Position numbers and translations under genes: made by a program. DNA of 64,000 nucleotides, from contig JAZRKP010000075.1 in the NCBI GenBank assembly GCA_045646365.1, positions 189,194 to 253,193 on the forward strand, read 5' to 3'. The stretch is from SIG454 sp045646365. Its GTDB lineage: Bacteria; Bacillota; Clostridia; Monoglobales; Monoglobaceae. Under the pieces are notes generated by a model, which saw only the letters and a list, made by a program, of their open reading frames with translations, was not told where the DNA came from and searched no databases. Positions 7,979-16,007 of this stretch are shown here, piece by piece; position 1 is the stretch's first letter; every line of letters starts with the position of its first letter.

Positions 7979-8883
7979 ATTTAAGCGTAAATTTAGGCGG
8001 ACTTTGTCTTGATAATCCGATAATCCCCGCAAGTGGAACCTTCGGATTTGGCTATGAGTTTGCTGATTTATATGATATAAATATTCTGGGAAGTATCTCT
8101 CTTAAAGGTACAACAAAAGAGCCACGACTCGGAAATCCGCTCCCGAGAATTGCGGAGTGCCGTGAGGGAATGATTAACTCTGTGGGACTTCAGAACCCCG
8201 GAGTTGAAAAGGTAATCGAGGAGGAAATACCAAAGCTTCGTCAGTGCTTTAATAAAAAAGCTATTGCCAATGTGGGTGGTTTTTCTCTTGATGAATATGT
8301 TTATAACTGTGAAAAATTAGGTGCAGTTGATGAAATCGGTATTGTTGAGGTTAATATAAGCTGTCCTAATGTCCACGCAGGCGGAATGAGTTTTGGAACT
8401 GATGCGAAAAATGCCGCAGAGGTGACAAAAAGGGTTAAAGCAGTGACTAATAAGCCAGTTTTCATTAAGCTTTCTCCAAATGTTACGGATATTGTTGAGA
8501 TTGCCAAAGCCTGCGAAGATGCAGGGGCAGATGGATTGACTCTTATAAATACTCTTATGGGAATGAAGATTGATTTGAAATCGAGAAAGCCTGTTGTTAA
8601 AAATAAAAAGGGCGGTTTCTCAGGTCCTGCTATTTTCCCTGTTGCAATCCGTATGATATACGATGTTTATGAAGCGGTGAAAATACCGATTATGGGCGTT
8701 GGCGGTGTTATGACGGCGGAAAATGTTATTGAAATGATGCTGGCGGGGGCGACTGCCGTGCAGGTCGGTGCGGCAAACCTTGTTGAGCCGTGTGCTTGTA
8801 AGAATATAATTGAAGAGCTTCCTGCTCTTTGTAAAAAATACAATATAGAAAATTTAAAAGATATAATCGGAGGTGCCCACTAA
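7972..8883 (+). CDS. pyrD: dihydroorotate dehydrogenase B (NAD+), catalytic subunit
   Basis: A 303-residue class 1B dihydroorotate dehydrogenase; it oxidises dihydroorotate to orotate with FMN and partners with PyrK. Seen: NPIIPASGTFGFG at the start, NVGGFSLDEYV, EVNISCPNVHAGG with the catalytic Cys in the NISCPN loop, and the phosphate-binding GVGGVMTAEN. The start is the ATG at 7972, preceded by AAGGAGGAAG; the frame is open further upstream but that part overlaps pyrK. Confidence 0.95.
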   Translation: MVDLSVNLGGLCLDNPIIPASGTFGFGYEFADLYDINILGSISLKGTTKEPRLGNPLPRIAECREGMINSVGLQNPGVEKVIEEEIPKLRQCFNKKAIANVGGFSLDEYVYNCEKLGAVDEIGIVEVNISCPNVHAGGMSFGTDAKNAAEVTKRVKAVTNKPVFIKLSPNVTDIVEIAKACEDAGADGLTLINTLMGMKIDLKSRKPVVKNKKGGFSGPAIFPVAIRMIYDVYEAVKIPIMGVGGVMTAENVIEMMLAGATAVQVGAANLVEPCACKNIIEELPALCKKYNIENLKDIIGGAH

Positions 8884-9581
8884 TGGGAAAAGATGTAATT
8901 ATTGCTTGTGACTTTTCAAGTGCAGAGGCAACATTTGAGTTTTTGGATAAGTTTACAGGAAAGAAACCTTTTGTTAAAATCGGTATGGAGCTTTTCTATG
9001 CGGAAGGTCCGTCAATCGTAAAGGAAATCAAGAAAAGAGGACATAAAATCTTTTTGGATTTAAAGCTTCACGATATTCCAAACACGGTTAAAAAAGCTAT
9101 GTCAGTTTTGTCAAATCTTGATGTTGACATCTGTAATCTTCACGCAGGCGGAACAAAGAGAATGATGGAAGCGGCTTTAGAGGGGCTTACCCGTCCTGAC
9201 GGAACAAGACCGCTTTTAATCGCTGTAACACAGCTTACCTCAACTGACCAGGAAAGTATGGAAAATGACCTTCTTATAAAAGAACCGATTGATAAGGTTG
9301 TTATGCACTATGCAAAGTGTGCTAAAGAGGCAGGTCTTGACGGTATTGTATGTTCTCCGCTTGAGGCAGGAAAGGTACACGAAACTTGCGGAAATGAGTT
9401 TTTAACAGTTACTCCGGGAGTAAGATTTGCAGACGGGGATATAGGCGACCAGAAGAGAGTTATGACACCGGCTGAAGCTAAAAAAATTGGCTCTGACTAT
9501 ATCGTTGTTGGAAGACCGATAACTGCGGCAGATGACCCTGTTGCGGCTTACGAAAGATGTATAAACGAATTTGTTGATTAA
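8883..9581 (+). CDS. pyrF: orotidine 5'-phosphate decarboxylase
   Basis: A 232-residue TIM-barrel enzyme for the last step to UMP. The catalytic Asp-Lys-Asp-Asp array is seen in FLDLKLHDIPNT (DxKxxD), with VCSPLEAG and the phosphate-binding YIVVGRPI near the C-terminus. The ATG shares its first base with the last base of the pyrD stop. It belongs to the shorter Bacillus/E. coli-like group 1 by length. Confidence 0.95.
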   Translation: MGKDVIIACDFSSAEATFEFLDKFTGKKPFVKIGMELFYAEGPSIVKEIKKRGHKIFLDLKLHDIPNTVKKAMSVLSNLDVDICNLHAGGTKRMMEAALEGLTRPDGTRPLLIAVTQLTSTDQESMENDLLIKEPIDKVVMHYAKCAKEAGLDGIVCSPLEAGKVHETCGNEFLTVTPGVRFADGDIGDQKRVMTPAEAKKIGSDYIVVGRPITAADDPVAAYERCINEFVD

Positions 9582-9598
9582 AAGAAAGGAAGATAAAA

Positions 9599-10237
9599 AT
9601 GGAAAACATTAAAGAACTGATTTCAAAAGATTTATTAAGTATCGGAGCGGTTTTTCTCCGTCCTGATGAACCATTCACTTGGGCAAGCGGAATAAAAAGC
9701 CCAATCTACTGCGATAACAGATTGACACTTTCAGCACCGAAAGTTCGTGATGATATTGAAAATGCAATCGCAAACACAGTTAAGGAAAAGTATCCTGAGG
9801 CTGATGTCTTAATGGGAACAAGCACAGCAGGTATCGCTCACGCTGCAATCGCGGCTCATATTCTCGGAATCCCTATGGGATATGTAAGAAGCGGAGCTAA
9901 AGACCACGGCAGACAGAATCAGATTGAAGGAAAGCTTGAAAAAGGTCAGAAAGTTGTTGTAATTGAAGACCTTATCTCAACCGGCGGAAGTGTTATCGAA
10001 GTTGTTGATGTTTTAAGAGAAGCAGGCGCTGAGGTTCTTGGTATCGTTTCAATCTATACATATGGAATGAAGAAAGGTCTTGAAAGACTTGCTGCTGCAA
10101 ATGTTGAAAATACAAGCCTTACAGATTTTGACACAACTGTTGAGGTTGCGGCTGAAATCGGATATATTAAGGCTGAGGATAAGGAACGCCTTATTATGTT
10201 CCGTAATAACCCAAGTGACGAAAGCTGGATAAAATAA
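9599..10237 (+). CDS. pyrE: orotate phosphoribosyltransferase
   Basis: A 212-residue type I phosphoribosyltransferase that joins orotate to PRPP. The PRPP-binding loop is VVVIEDLISTGGSV; the flexible catalytic loop is around VRSGAKDHGRQNQIEG. It is preceded by AAGGAAG 17 bp after pyrF. Ordinary length. Confidence 0.95.
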   Translation: MENIKELISKDLLSIGAVFLRPDEPFTWASGIKSPIYCDNRLTLSAPKVRDDIENAIANTVKEKYPEADVLMGTSTAGIAHAAIAAHILGIPMGYVRSGAKDHGRQNQIEGKLEKGQKVVVIEDLISTGGSVIEVVDVLREAGAEVLGIVSIYTYGMKKGLERLAAANVENTSLTDFDTTVEVAAEIGYIKAEDKERLIMFRNNPSDESWIK

Positions 10238-10254
10238 TCGGAGGGAGATAATTT

Positions 10255-11172
10255 ATGCGTCACCTTATAGATATTCTGGATTTATCAACAGAAGAAATTG
10301 ATAAGTTGTTAAGTGTTGCGGAGGACATTATAGAAAATCCTGCGAAATATCAGGAAAAATGTAAATATAAAAAACTTGCAACATTGTTTTTTGAGCCGTC
10401 AACAAGAACAAGACTTAGTTTTGAAGCGGCAATGATGGAGCTTGGCGGAAATGTTATCGGTTTTTCCGATGCTGATTCAAGCTCTGCCTCAAAGGGCGAA
10501 AGTGTTTCCGACACAATTCAGGTTGTCGGATGCTATGCCGATATTATCGCAATGCGCCACCCGAAAGAGGGCGCACCTTATGCGGCATCTTTAAAGGCGG
10601 AAGTTCCAATCATCAATGCCGGTGACGGCGGACATAACCACCCGACTCAAACCCTTGCAGATTTGCTTACGATTAAGCGTGAAAAAGGCAGACTTAATAA
10701 TCTGACAGTCGGGTTCTGCGGAGATTTGAAGTTTGGAAGAACGGTTCATTCTTTGATAAACGCTATGTCAAGATATGAAAATATCAAGTTTGTCCTTATT
10801 TCACCGGAAGAACTGGCTCTTCCTGATTATGTTAAAAAGGATGTTCTTGAAAAGAATAATATTCCTTATGTTGAAACAAGAAGCCTTGAAGAGGCAATGG
10901 GGGATATAGATATCCTTTATATGACAAGAGTTCAGAAAGAGCGTTTCTTTAACGAGGCGGATTACATAAGACTTAAGGATAGCTATATCTTAACTCCTGA
11001 TAAGCTTGAGGGGGCAAAGAGTGACCTTGTTATAATGCATCCGCTCCCAAGAGTTAATGAAATTGACACTAAGGTGGATAATGATTCCCGTGCTTGCTAT
11101 TTCAAACAGGTAAGAAACGGAAAGATTATGCGTATGGCACTCATACTTAAACTTCTGGAGGTTGAAGTCTAA
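10255..11172 (+). CDS. pyrB: aspartate carbamoyltransferase catalytic subunit
   Basis: A 305-residue catalytic chain that makes carbamoyl-aspartate. The carbamoyl phosphate loop FFEPSTRTRLSFE, the SSxxKGES-type loop SSASKGES, the GDGGHNHPTQTLADL segment and the closing MHPLPRVNEI are all present. It starts at ATG after GGAGGGAG. A regulatory chain gene (pyrI) follows, so an E. coli-like holoenzyme is expected. Confidence 0.95.
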   Translation: MRHLIDILDLSTEEIDKLLSVAEDIIENPAKYQEKCKYKKLATLFFEPSTRTRLSFEAAMMELGGNVIGFSDADSSSASKGESVSDTIQVVGCYADIIAMRHPKEGAPYAASLKAEVPIINAGDGGHNHPTQTLADLLTIKREKGRLNNLTVGFCGDLKFGRTVHSLINAMSRYENIKFVLISPEELALPDYVKKDVLEKNNIPYVETRSLEEAMGDIDILYMTRVQKERFFNEADYIRLKDSYILTPDKLEGAKSDLVIMHPLPRVNEIDTKVDNDSRACYFKQVRNGKIMRMALILKLLEVEV

Positions 11173-11290
11173 AAATTCACCCATCTTTCCGCTTTTTACT
11201 CGGGGCGGTGCAGATAGCACAGCACCACTTGCTGCAAAGCGGAAATCTGAACAAATTTTTAAAACTTTGGGATATAGAAAGGGATTTTAT
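11173..11290 (+). other. structured spacer between pyrB and pyrI
   Basis: This 118-bp gap is out of character with the 0-18 bp gaps elsewhere in the operon. It holds a perfect 10-bp inverted repeat, TTTCCGCTTT (11186-11195) and AAAGCGGAAA (11236-11245), enclosing a GC-rich part with alternative small hairpins (GGTGC 11207-11211 with GCACC 11222-11226, or GTGC with GCAC around AGATA). No U-run follows, so it is not a simple terminator. The pyrI frame stays open across it, but the pyrI start codon with its AAAGGG lies after it. It could be an mRNA structure that tunes pyrB:pyrI ratio or a small inserted repeat. Confidence 0.5.
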
Positions 11291-11716
11291 ATGAATATAG
11301 ATTCAATTAAAAATGGAATTGTTATTGACCATATCGCCTCAGGGAAGAGTATGGAGATTTATGAGCTTTTAAATCTTGAAAAGCTTGACTGTCAGGTTGC
11401 AATCATCAAGAACGCACAGAGCGGAAAAATGGGCAGGAAGGACATAATCAAAATTGATGCTGATGTTGACCTTGACCTTGAAATTTTAGGATATATTGAT
11501 AAGGATATAACGGTTAATATAATAAAGAACGGTGCTTTGGCTGAGAAAAGACATCTTTCTTTACCTGAAAAACTTGTTAATGTTATAAGTTGTAAAAATC
11601 CGAGATGTATAACAACGGTTGAGCAGGGAATTGACCAGATTTTCAAGCTGACCGACAAGGAAAACGGCGAATATCGCTGTGCATACTGTGAAACAAAAGC
11701 AAAAGACGCCATATAG
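11291..11716 (+). CDS. pyrI: aspartate carbamoyltransferase regulatory subunit
   Basis: A 141-residue regulatory chain with the nucleotide-binding N-terminal domain (IDHIASGKSMEIYELL, then MGRKDIIKID) and a C-terminal zinc domain with four cysteines, C-x4-C (SCKNPRC) and C-x2-C (RCAYC). It allows allosteric control of PyrB by CTP/ATP in the known enzymes. The start is ATG at 11291 after GAAAGGG; the upstream in-frame stretch reads through the structured spacer and does not match the family. Its stop codon lies in the loop of the operon terminator. Confidence 0.93.
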   Translation: MNIDSIKNGIVIDHIASGKSMEIYELLNLEKLDCQVAIIKNAQSGKMGRKDIIKIDADVDLDLEILGYIDKDITVNIIKNGALAEKRHLSLPEKLVNVISCKNPRCITTVEQGIDQIFKLTDKENGEYRCAYCETKAKDAI

Positions 11717-11727
11717 GCGTCTTTTTT
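11701..11727. terminator. bidirectional terminator shared by pyrI and asnB
   Basis: A perfect 10-bp stem, AAAAGACGCC (11701-11710) and GGCGTCTTTT (11716-11725), loop ATATA, with T-tracts on both strands. The pyrI TAG is at 11714-11716, in the loop and first stem base; the asnB stop begins at 11728 on the other strand. Confidence 0.9.
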
Positions 11728-13560
11728 CTATTTAAAAATCGGTTTGTAAGTTTTAAGCCAGAGGTTAATTGAATAGAAATATGCAAAAATCTGCGGAGCG
11801 GTCATAAGCTGACCATACCACGGTACATCAAACATACTGCCTTCGGTTTCGTATAGTTTCTTAACCATTTCAAAATCTGCAAACTGCCATATAGGTGCGT
11901 TTTTGTCATCGATTATTTCTTTAAGAAGTTTCTTAACCGCATCAAAATATACAGGATTGTGGGTCTTGGGGTAAGGACTTTTCTTCCGCCATATAATCTC
12001 ATAGGGTAGCATATCCGAAAATGCCTCACGGACAAGTCCCTTTTCCCGTCCCTGAGAATTTTTCATTTCCCAGGGAATGTTATAGGCGTATTCCAGAATC
12101 CGATGGTCGCAAAATGGAACTCTGACCTCAAGTCCGCTATACATACTCATTCTGTCTTTGCGGTCTAAAAGCCCTTGCATAAACCATTTAATGTTAAGCA
12201 TAGTAATCTCCCTGATTCGTCTGTCGATTTTGGAGTCGGTGGGGAGATAGTCCGTTGAATTTACCGTGTCAAGATATTTTTGCCGAACATATTCAGTTGG
12301 GGAAAAGTCTAAAATTCCGTCTTTTAAAAAGCTTGCTTTAAGGGGTACATTTCCGCTCCACGGAAAATCCTCTTTCCATAAAACTGCCTCGTTACGAAAC
12401 CATGGATACCCACCAAAAATCTCGTCAGCACACTCTCCTGATAAAGCAACTGTGTGGGTTTTCTTAACCTGACGGCAGAAAAGGAGAAGGGAAGAATCAA
12501 CATCAGCCATACAAGGCAGGTCACGGGCAAATGTTGCCTCGGTTAATGCCTCGGCAAGCTCGGTGTTGCTGACCGTAACAACTTTGTGGTCGGTTTTTGA
12601 ATTTTCCGACACGAGTGAAATATAGTCGCTGTCGCTGTTTGGCTGGAACACGGAGCTTTTAAAATATTTTGCATTATCGTCATAGTCAACGGAATATGTT
12701 GTCAGGGTATTTGGGGCAACTGTCCTTGCTGTAATGGTTGATATAATACTTGAATCAAGTCCGCCCGACAGAAAACAACAGAGGGGAACATCGGACACAG
12801 TCTGCCTTGAAATTGAGTCACAAATCAGTTCCCTGACGGTGTTTTTCGTCTGAGTAAAGCTATCTTGATGCTCTCTCGCTTTAAGACTCCAGTAAGAACG
12901 CTTTTTCAGTCCGTCCCTTGAAAACACTCCGCACTCCCCAGGGCATAACTCGAAAATATTTGAAAAAGGTGTTTGCCCCGATGTCCTGCCCGGTCCGATA
13001 AGAAAGATTTCCGCAAGGGATTCTTTGTTGATTTGGGGAGTAACCTGAGGGTGGGCAAGAACTGTTTTTATTTCAGAACCGAAAACGAAGGTTGACCCTG
13101 AAAAGGCATAGAAGAACGGCTTAACCCCTGCTCTGTCACGGGCAATAAATATTCTTTGTCGTTTTTCGTCGTAAATTGCAAAAGCGTAAATTCCGTTAAG
13201 ATGTTCAACGCAATCCTCACCCCATTCGATATATGAAGTGAGAAGTGCTTCAGTGTCGGATTTTTCGGAAAAGACATAGCCAAGACAAGAAAGCTCCGCC
13301 CTTAAATCCCCCGTGTTATAAAGTTCACCGTTATATACCATAACAAAGGTGTTCCCAAAGGCATCTTTCTTCATTGGCTGAATTCCGTTTTGTAAATCAA
13401 CAACAGAGAGCCGTCTGTGAATAAATGCGATATGGTCGTTTTGATAAATCCCCGACTGGTCAGGCCCTCGTCTTTTAAGCGTATTGCTCATTTTTTCGGA
13501 TATTTCATCGTTTTTTATAATACGGTCAGTAAAATCAGCATAACCGCCTATTCCACACAT
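11728..13560 (-). CDS. asnB: asparagine synthase (glutamine-hydrolysing)
   Basis: A 610-residue enzyme that makes asparagine from aspartate, ATP and glutamine. Translation from ATG at 13560 (GGAGG nine bases upstream) gives MCGIGGYADF, so Cys2 becomes the N-terminal nucleophile of the glutaminase domain. The synthetase domain has the ATP pyrophosphatase loop FLSGGLDSSII and SGECADEIFGGYPWF. The length and C-terminal part (RKKSPYPKTHNP) match the Firmicute asnB type. It is monocistronic, converging with pyrI and divergent from glgP. Confidence 0.95.
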   Translation of the reverse strand: MCGIGGYADFTDRIIKNDEISEKMSNTLKRRGPDQSGIYQNDHIAFIHRRLSVVDLQNGIQPMKKDAFGNTFVMVYNGELYNTGDLRAELSCLGYVFSEKSDTEALLTSYIEWGEDCVEHLNGIYAFAIYDEKRQRIFIARDRAGVKPFFYAFSGSTFVFGSEIKTVLAHPQVTPQINKESLAEIFLIGPGRTSGQTPFSNIFELCPGECGVFSRDGLKKRSYWSLKAREHQDSFTQTKNTVRELICDSISRQTVSDVPLCCFLSGGLDSSIISTITARTVAPNTLTTYSVDYDDNAKYFKSSVFQPNSDSDYISLVSENSKTDHKVVTVSNTELAEALTEATFARDLPCMADVDSSLLLFCRQVKKTHTVALSGECADEIFGGYPWFRNEAVLWKEDFPWSGNVPLKASFLKDGILDFSPTEYVRQKYLDTVNSTDYLPTDSKIDRRIREITMLNIKWFMQGLLDRKDRMSMYSGLEVRVPFCDHRILEYAYNIPWEMKNSQGREKGLVREAFSDMLPYEIIWRKKSPYPKTHNPVYFDAVKKLLKEIIDDKNAPIWQFADFEMVKKLYETEGSMFDVPWYGQLMTAPQIFAYFYSINLWLKTYKPIFK

Positions 13561-13615
13561 AATTAAATCCTCCAATAAATATACTCATACAGTATTTTAC
13601 GCAGAATAAGATAAA

Positions 13616-13656
13616 TTGACACAAAACACTTGCTATTTGATATGGTTAAGTGTTTT
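13616..13656 (+). promoter_or_regulatory. possible glgP promoter with overlapping inverted repeat
   Basis: TTGACA (13616-13621) is followed 17 bp later by GATATG, a weak -10, or 19 bp later by TATGGT. AAAACACTT (13623-13631) and AAGTGTTTT (13648-13656) form an inverted repeat over the spacer and -10, followed by more T. It may be an operator or a weak upstream terminator. The 173-bp asnB-glgP gap otherwise is AT-rich and carries nothing else recognised. Confidence 0.35.
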
Positions 13657-13733
13657 TTTGTTGCCAAATTAAGAATTAAATATAAAAAAATGTAAATACT
13701 ATTCATAATTAAAATCCGAAAAGGAGAATTTGT

Positions 13734-15989
13734 ATGACAGCAACACAACTTATAGAAAAATATTGCGGTAAGGAAATAAAGCTTTGCAGTGACAAGGAAA
13801 TATATAGCGGAATTGTCAGGACCATAAGGGAACTTTGTAAAGCAAAACAGAAAAAAGATACAGGGAAAAAACTGTATTATATTTCGGCAGAGTTTTTAAT
13901 AGGGCGGTTGCTCACTAATAATCTTATGAATCTGGGGATTTATGATGAAGTGAAAAAACTCCTTTCAGATTGCGGAAAGAATATAGAAACCTTTGAGGAA
14001 ATGGAGGCGGAGCCGTCTTTAGGGAATGGCGGACTTGGTCGGCTTGCATCTTGTTTTCTTGATTCGGTTGCAACACTTGATTTATGCGGAGACGGAATAG
14101 GACTTAACTATCATTACGGACTTTTTAAACAAGTTTTCAAGAATAATATGCAAACAGAGGAAATAAATCCGTGGCTTAATGATTCAGGATTTTTGGAGCA
14201 GGAAGAAAAGAAATACAGAGTGGATTTCGGTGATTTTTCTGTGGGGGCAAGACTCTATAATCTGGATGTTGTGGGGTATTGCGGAAGAGTGAATAAACTC
14301 CGCCTTTTTGATGTTGAAACTATTGATGAAACGGTAGTTGGCGAGGGAATTGACTTTGATAAAACAGATATAAAGAAGAATCTTACATTGTTTTTATACC
14401 CTGATGACAGTGACGATAAAGGTCGGCTTCTTCGTGTTTATCAGCAGTATTTTATGGTCAGTTGCGGAGCACAGCTTATTTTGGAGGAATGTTTGAGCAG
14501 AGGCTGTAAGCTTTATGACCTTTATGATTATGCGGCAATACAGATAAATGACACACATCCGTCTATGATTATTCCTGAGCTTATAAGACTTTTAACTCAA
14601 AAAGGGATAGGCTTTGATGAGGCGATAGACGCCGTTATGAAAACCTGTGCATATACTAACCACACAATCCTCTCCGAAGCTCTTGAAAAATGGGAACTAA
14701 GCTTTATTAAAAAGGTCGCTCCTGCCCTCGTGCCTGTTATTGAAATCCTTGACGACAGAGTAAGAAGAAAGTTTGATATTCCTTCGGTTAATATAATTGA
14801 TAAGTCTGAAATAGTTCATATGGCAAATATGGACATACATTATACACATAGTGTCAATGGTGTTGCAAAGCTTCATACGGAAATACTCAAGAACACGGAG
14901 CTTAATGATTTTTACCGACTCTATCCTGAGAAGTTTAATAATAAGACCAACGGAATAACGATGAGACGGTGGCTTTTTCAGGCGAATCCAAAGCTGACAG
15001 AATTTATAAAAGAGCTTATTGGTGACGGATTTATGAAAAATGCAGACGAACTTGAAAAGCTTGGCAAATTCAAGGCAGACAAGTCAGTTTTGAAAAGATT
15101 AAGGGATATAAAGAGCGAAAATAAAAGGAATCTTTGTAAATATCTTTCTGAAAGTCAGGGAATAAGCCTTAACGAAAATTCAGTCTTTGATATGCAGATA
15201 AAAAGACTCCACGAATATAAAAGGCAACAGCTCAATGTTCTTTACCTGATTGATAAATATTTTGAAATAAAAGCAGGAAAAACTCCGATAGTACCAATAA
15301 CGGCGGTGTTTGGGGCGAAAGCCGCACCGGCTTATACAATCGCAAAAGATATAATCCACCTCATTTTGTGTTTCGGTAAAGTTGTTGCAGAGGATAAGGC
15401 GGTCGCTCCTTATCTTAAAATAGCTATGGTTGAGAACTATAATGTTTCTCTTGCAGAAAAACTTATCCCTGCCTGCGATATTTCCGAGCAAATTTCTCTG
15501 GCGTCAAAGGAAGCAAGCGGAACGGGAAATATGAAATTTATATTAAACGGCGGAGTCATTCTTGGAACAATGGACGGAGCAAATGTGGAGATTTATGACA
15601 GAGTCGGCAAGGAGAATATTTATATTTTCGGCGATGACAGTGAAACCGTAATAAACCGATACAAAGCGGGAAGTTACCGTCCAAAAGATTATTATGAGAA
15701 AAATCCTTCGATAAAGAGGGCGGTGGATTTCATAACCGACAAAAGTATGCTTGAAAAAGGGGATAAAGCATGCCTTAACCGCCTTAAAAACGAACTTTTG
15801 AGCAAAGATTATTTTATGACTTTCCCTGATTTTGAAAGCTATAAAGCCGTAAGAGATAAGGCAATTTCGGATTACAGAAAAGAGGATGAATGGGCAAAGA
15901 AAATGCTCTGTAATATCAGCGGAGCGGGATATTTCTCGTCAGACAGAACAATAGAAGAATATAACGATGAGATATGGCATCTTAAATAG
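13734..15989 (+). CDS. glgP: glycogen/starch/maltodextrin phosphorylase
   Basis: A 751-residue GT35 alpha-glucan phosphorylase; it releases glucose 1-phosphate from alpha-1,4-glucans with phosphate and pyridoxal phosphate. Seen: the N-terminal YYISAEFLIGRLL, EAEPSLGNGGLGRLA, the ELIRLL-INDTHP region, and the PLP-lysine segment EASGTGNMKFILNGG followed by LGTMDGANVEI. It is slightly shorter than the 800-840 residue E. coli enzymes. First gene of a four-gene operon with a PTS permease, an EEP-fold protein and MalQ, which indicates maltodextrin or glycogen use. The start at 13734 follows AAAAGGAG. Confidence 0.93.
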   Translation: MTATQLIEKYCGKEIKLCSDKEIYSGIVRTIRELCKAKQKKDTGKKLYYISAEFLIGRLLTNNLMNLGIYDEVKKLLSDCGKNIETFEEMEAEPSLGNGGLGRLASCFLDSVATLDLCGDGIGLNYHYGLFKQVFKNNMQTEEINPWLNDSGFLEQEEKKYRVDFGDFSVGARLYNLDVVGYCGRVNKLRLFDVETIDETVVGEGIDFDKTDIKKNLTLFLYPDDSDDKGRLLRVYQQYFMVSCGAQLILEECLSRGCKLYDLYDYAAIQINDTHPSMIIPELIRLLTQKGIGFDEAIDAVMKTCAYTNHTILSEALEKWELSFIKKVAPALVPVIEILDDRVRRKFDIPSVNIIDKSEIVHMANMDIHYTHSVNGVAKLHTEILKNTELNDFYRLYPEKFNNKTNGITMRRWLFQANPKLTEFIKELIGDGFMKNADELEKLGKFKADKSVLKRLRDIKSENKRNLCKYLSESQGISLNENSVFDMQIKRLHEYKRQQLNVLYLIDKYFEIKAGKTPIVPITAVFGAKAAPAYTIAKDIIHLILCFGKVVAEDKAVAPYLKIAMVENYNVSLAEKLIPACDISEQISLASKEASGTGNMKFILNGGVILGTMDGANVEIYDRVGKENIYIFGDDSETVINRYKAGSYRPKDYYEKNPSIKRAVDFITDKSMLEKGDKACLNRLKNELLSKDYFMTFPDFESYKAVRDKAISDYRKEDEWAKKMLCNISGAGYFSSDRTIEEYNDEIWHLK

Positions 15990-16007
15990 AAGAAAGGAAG
16001 AAACAAT

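Noticed and set aside
11162..11290. N-terminal extension of PyrI through the pyrB-pyrI spacer
   Set aside because: The frame is open but starts inside pyrB, runs through the hairpin region, and does not match PyrI. AAAGGG and ATG at 11291 give the normal family start.
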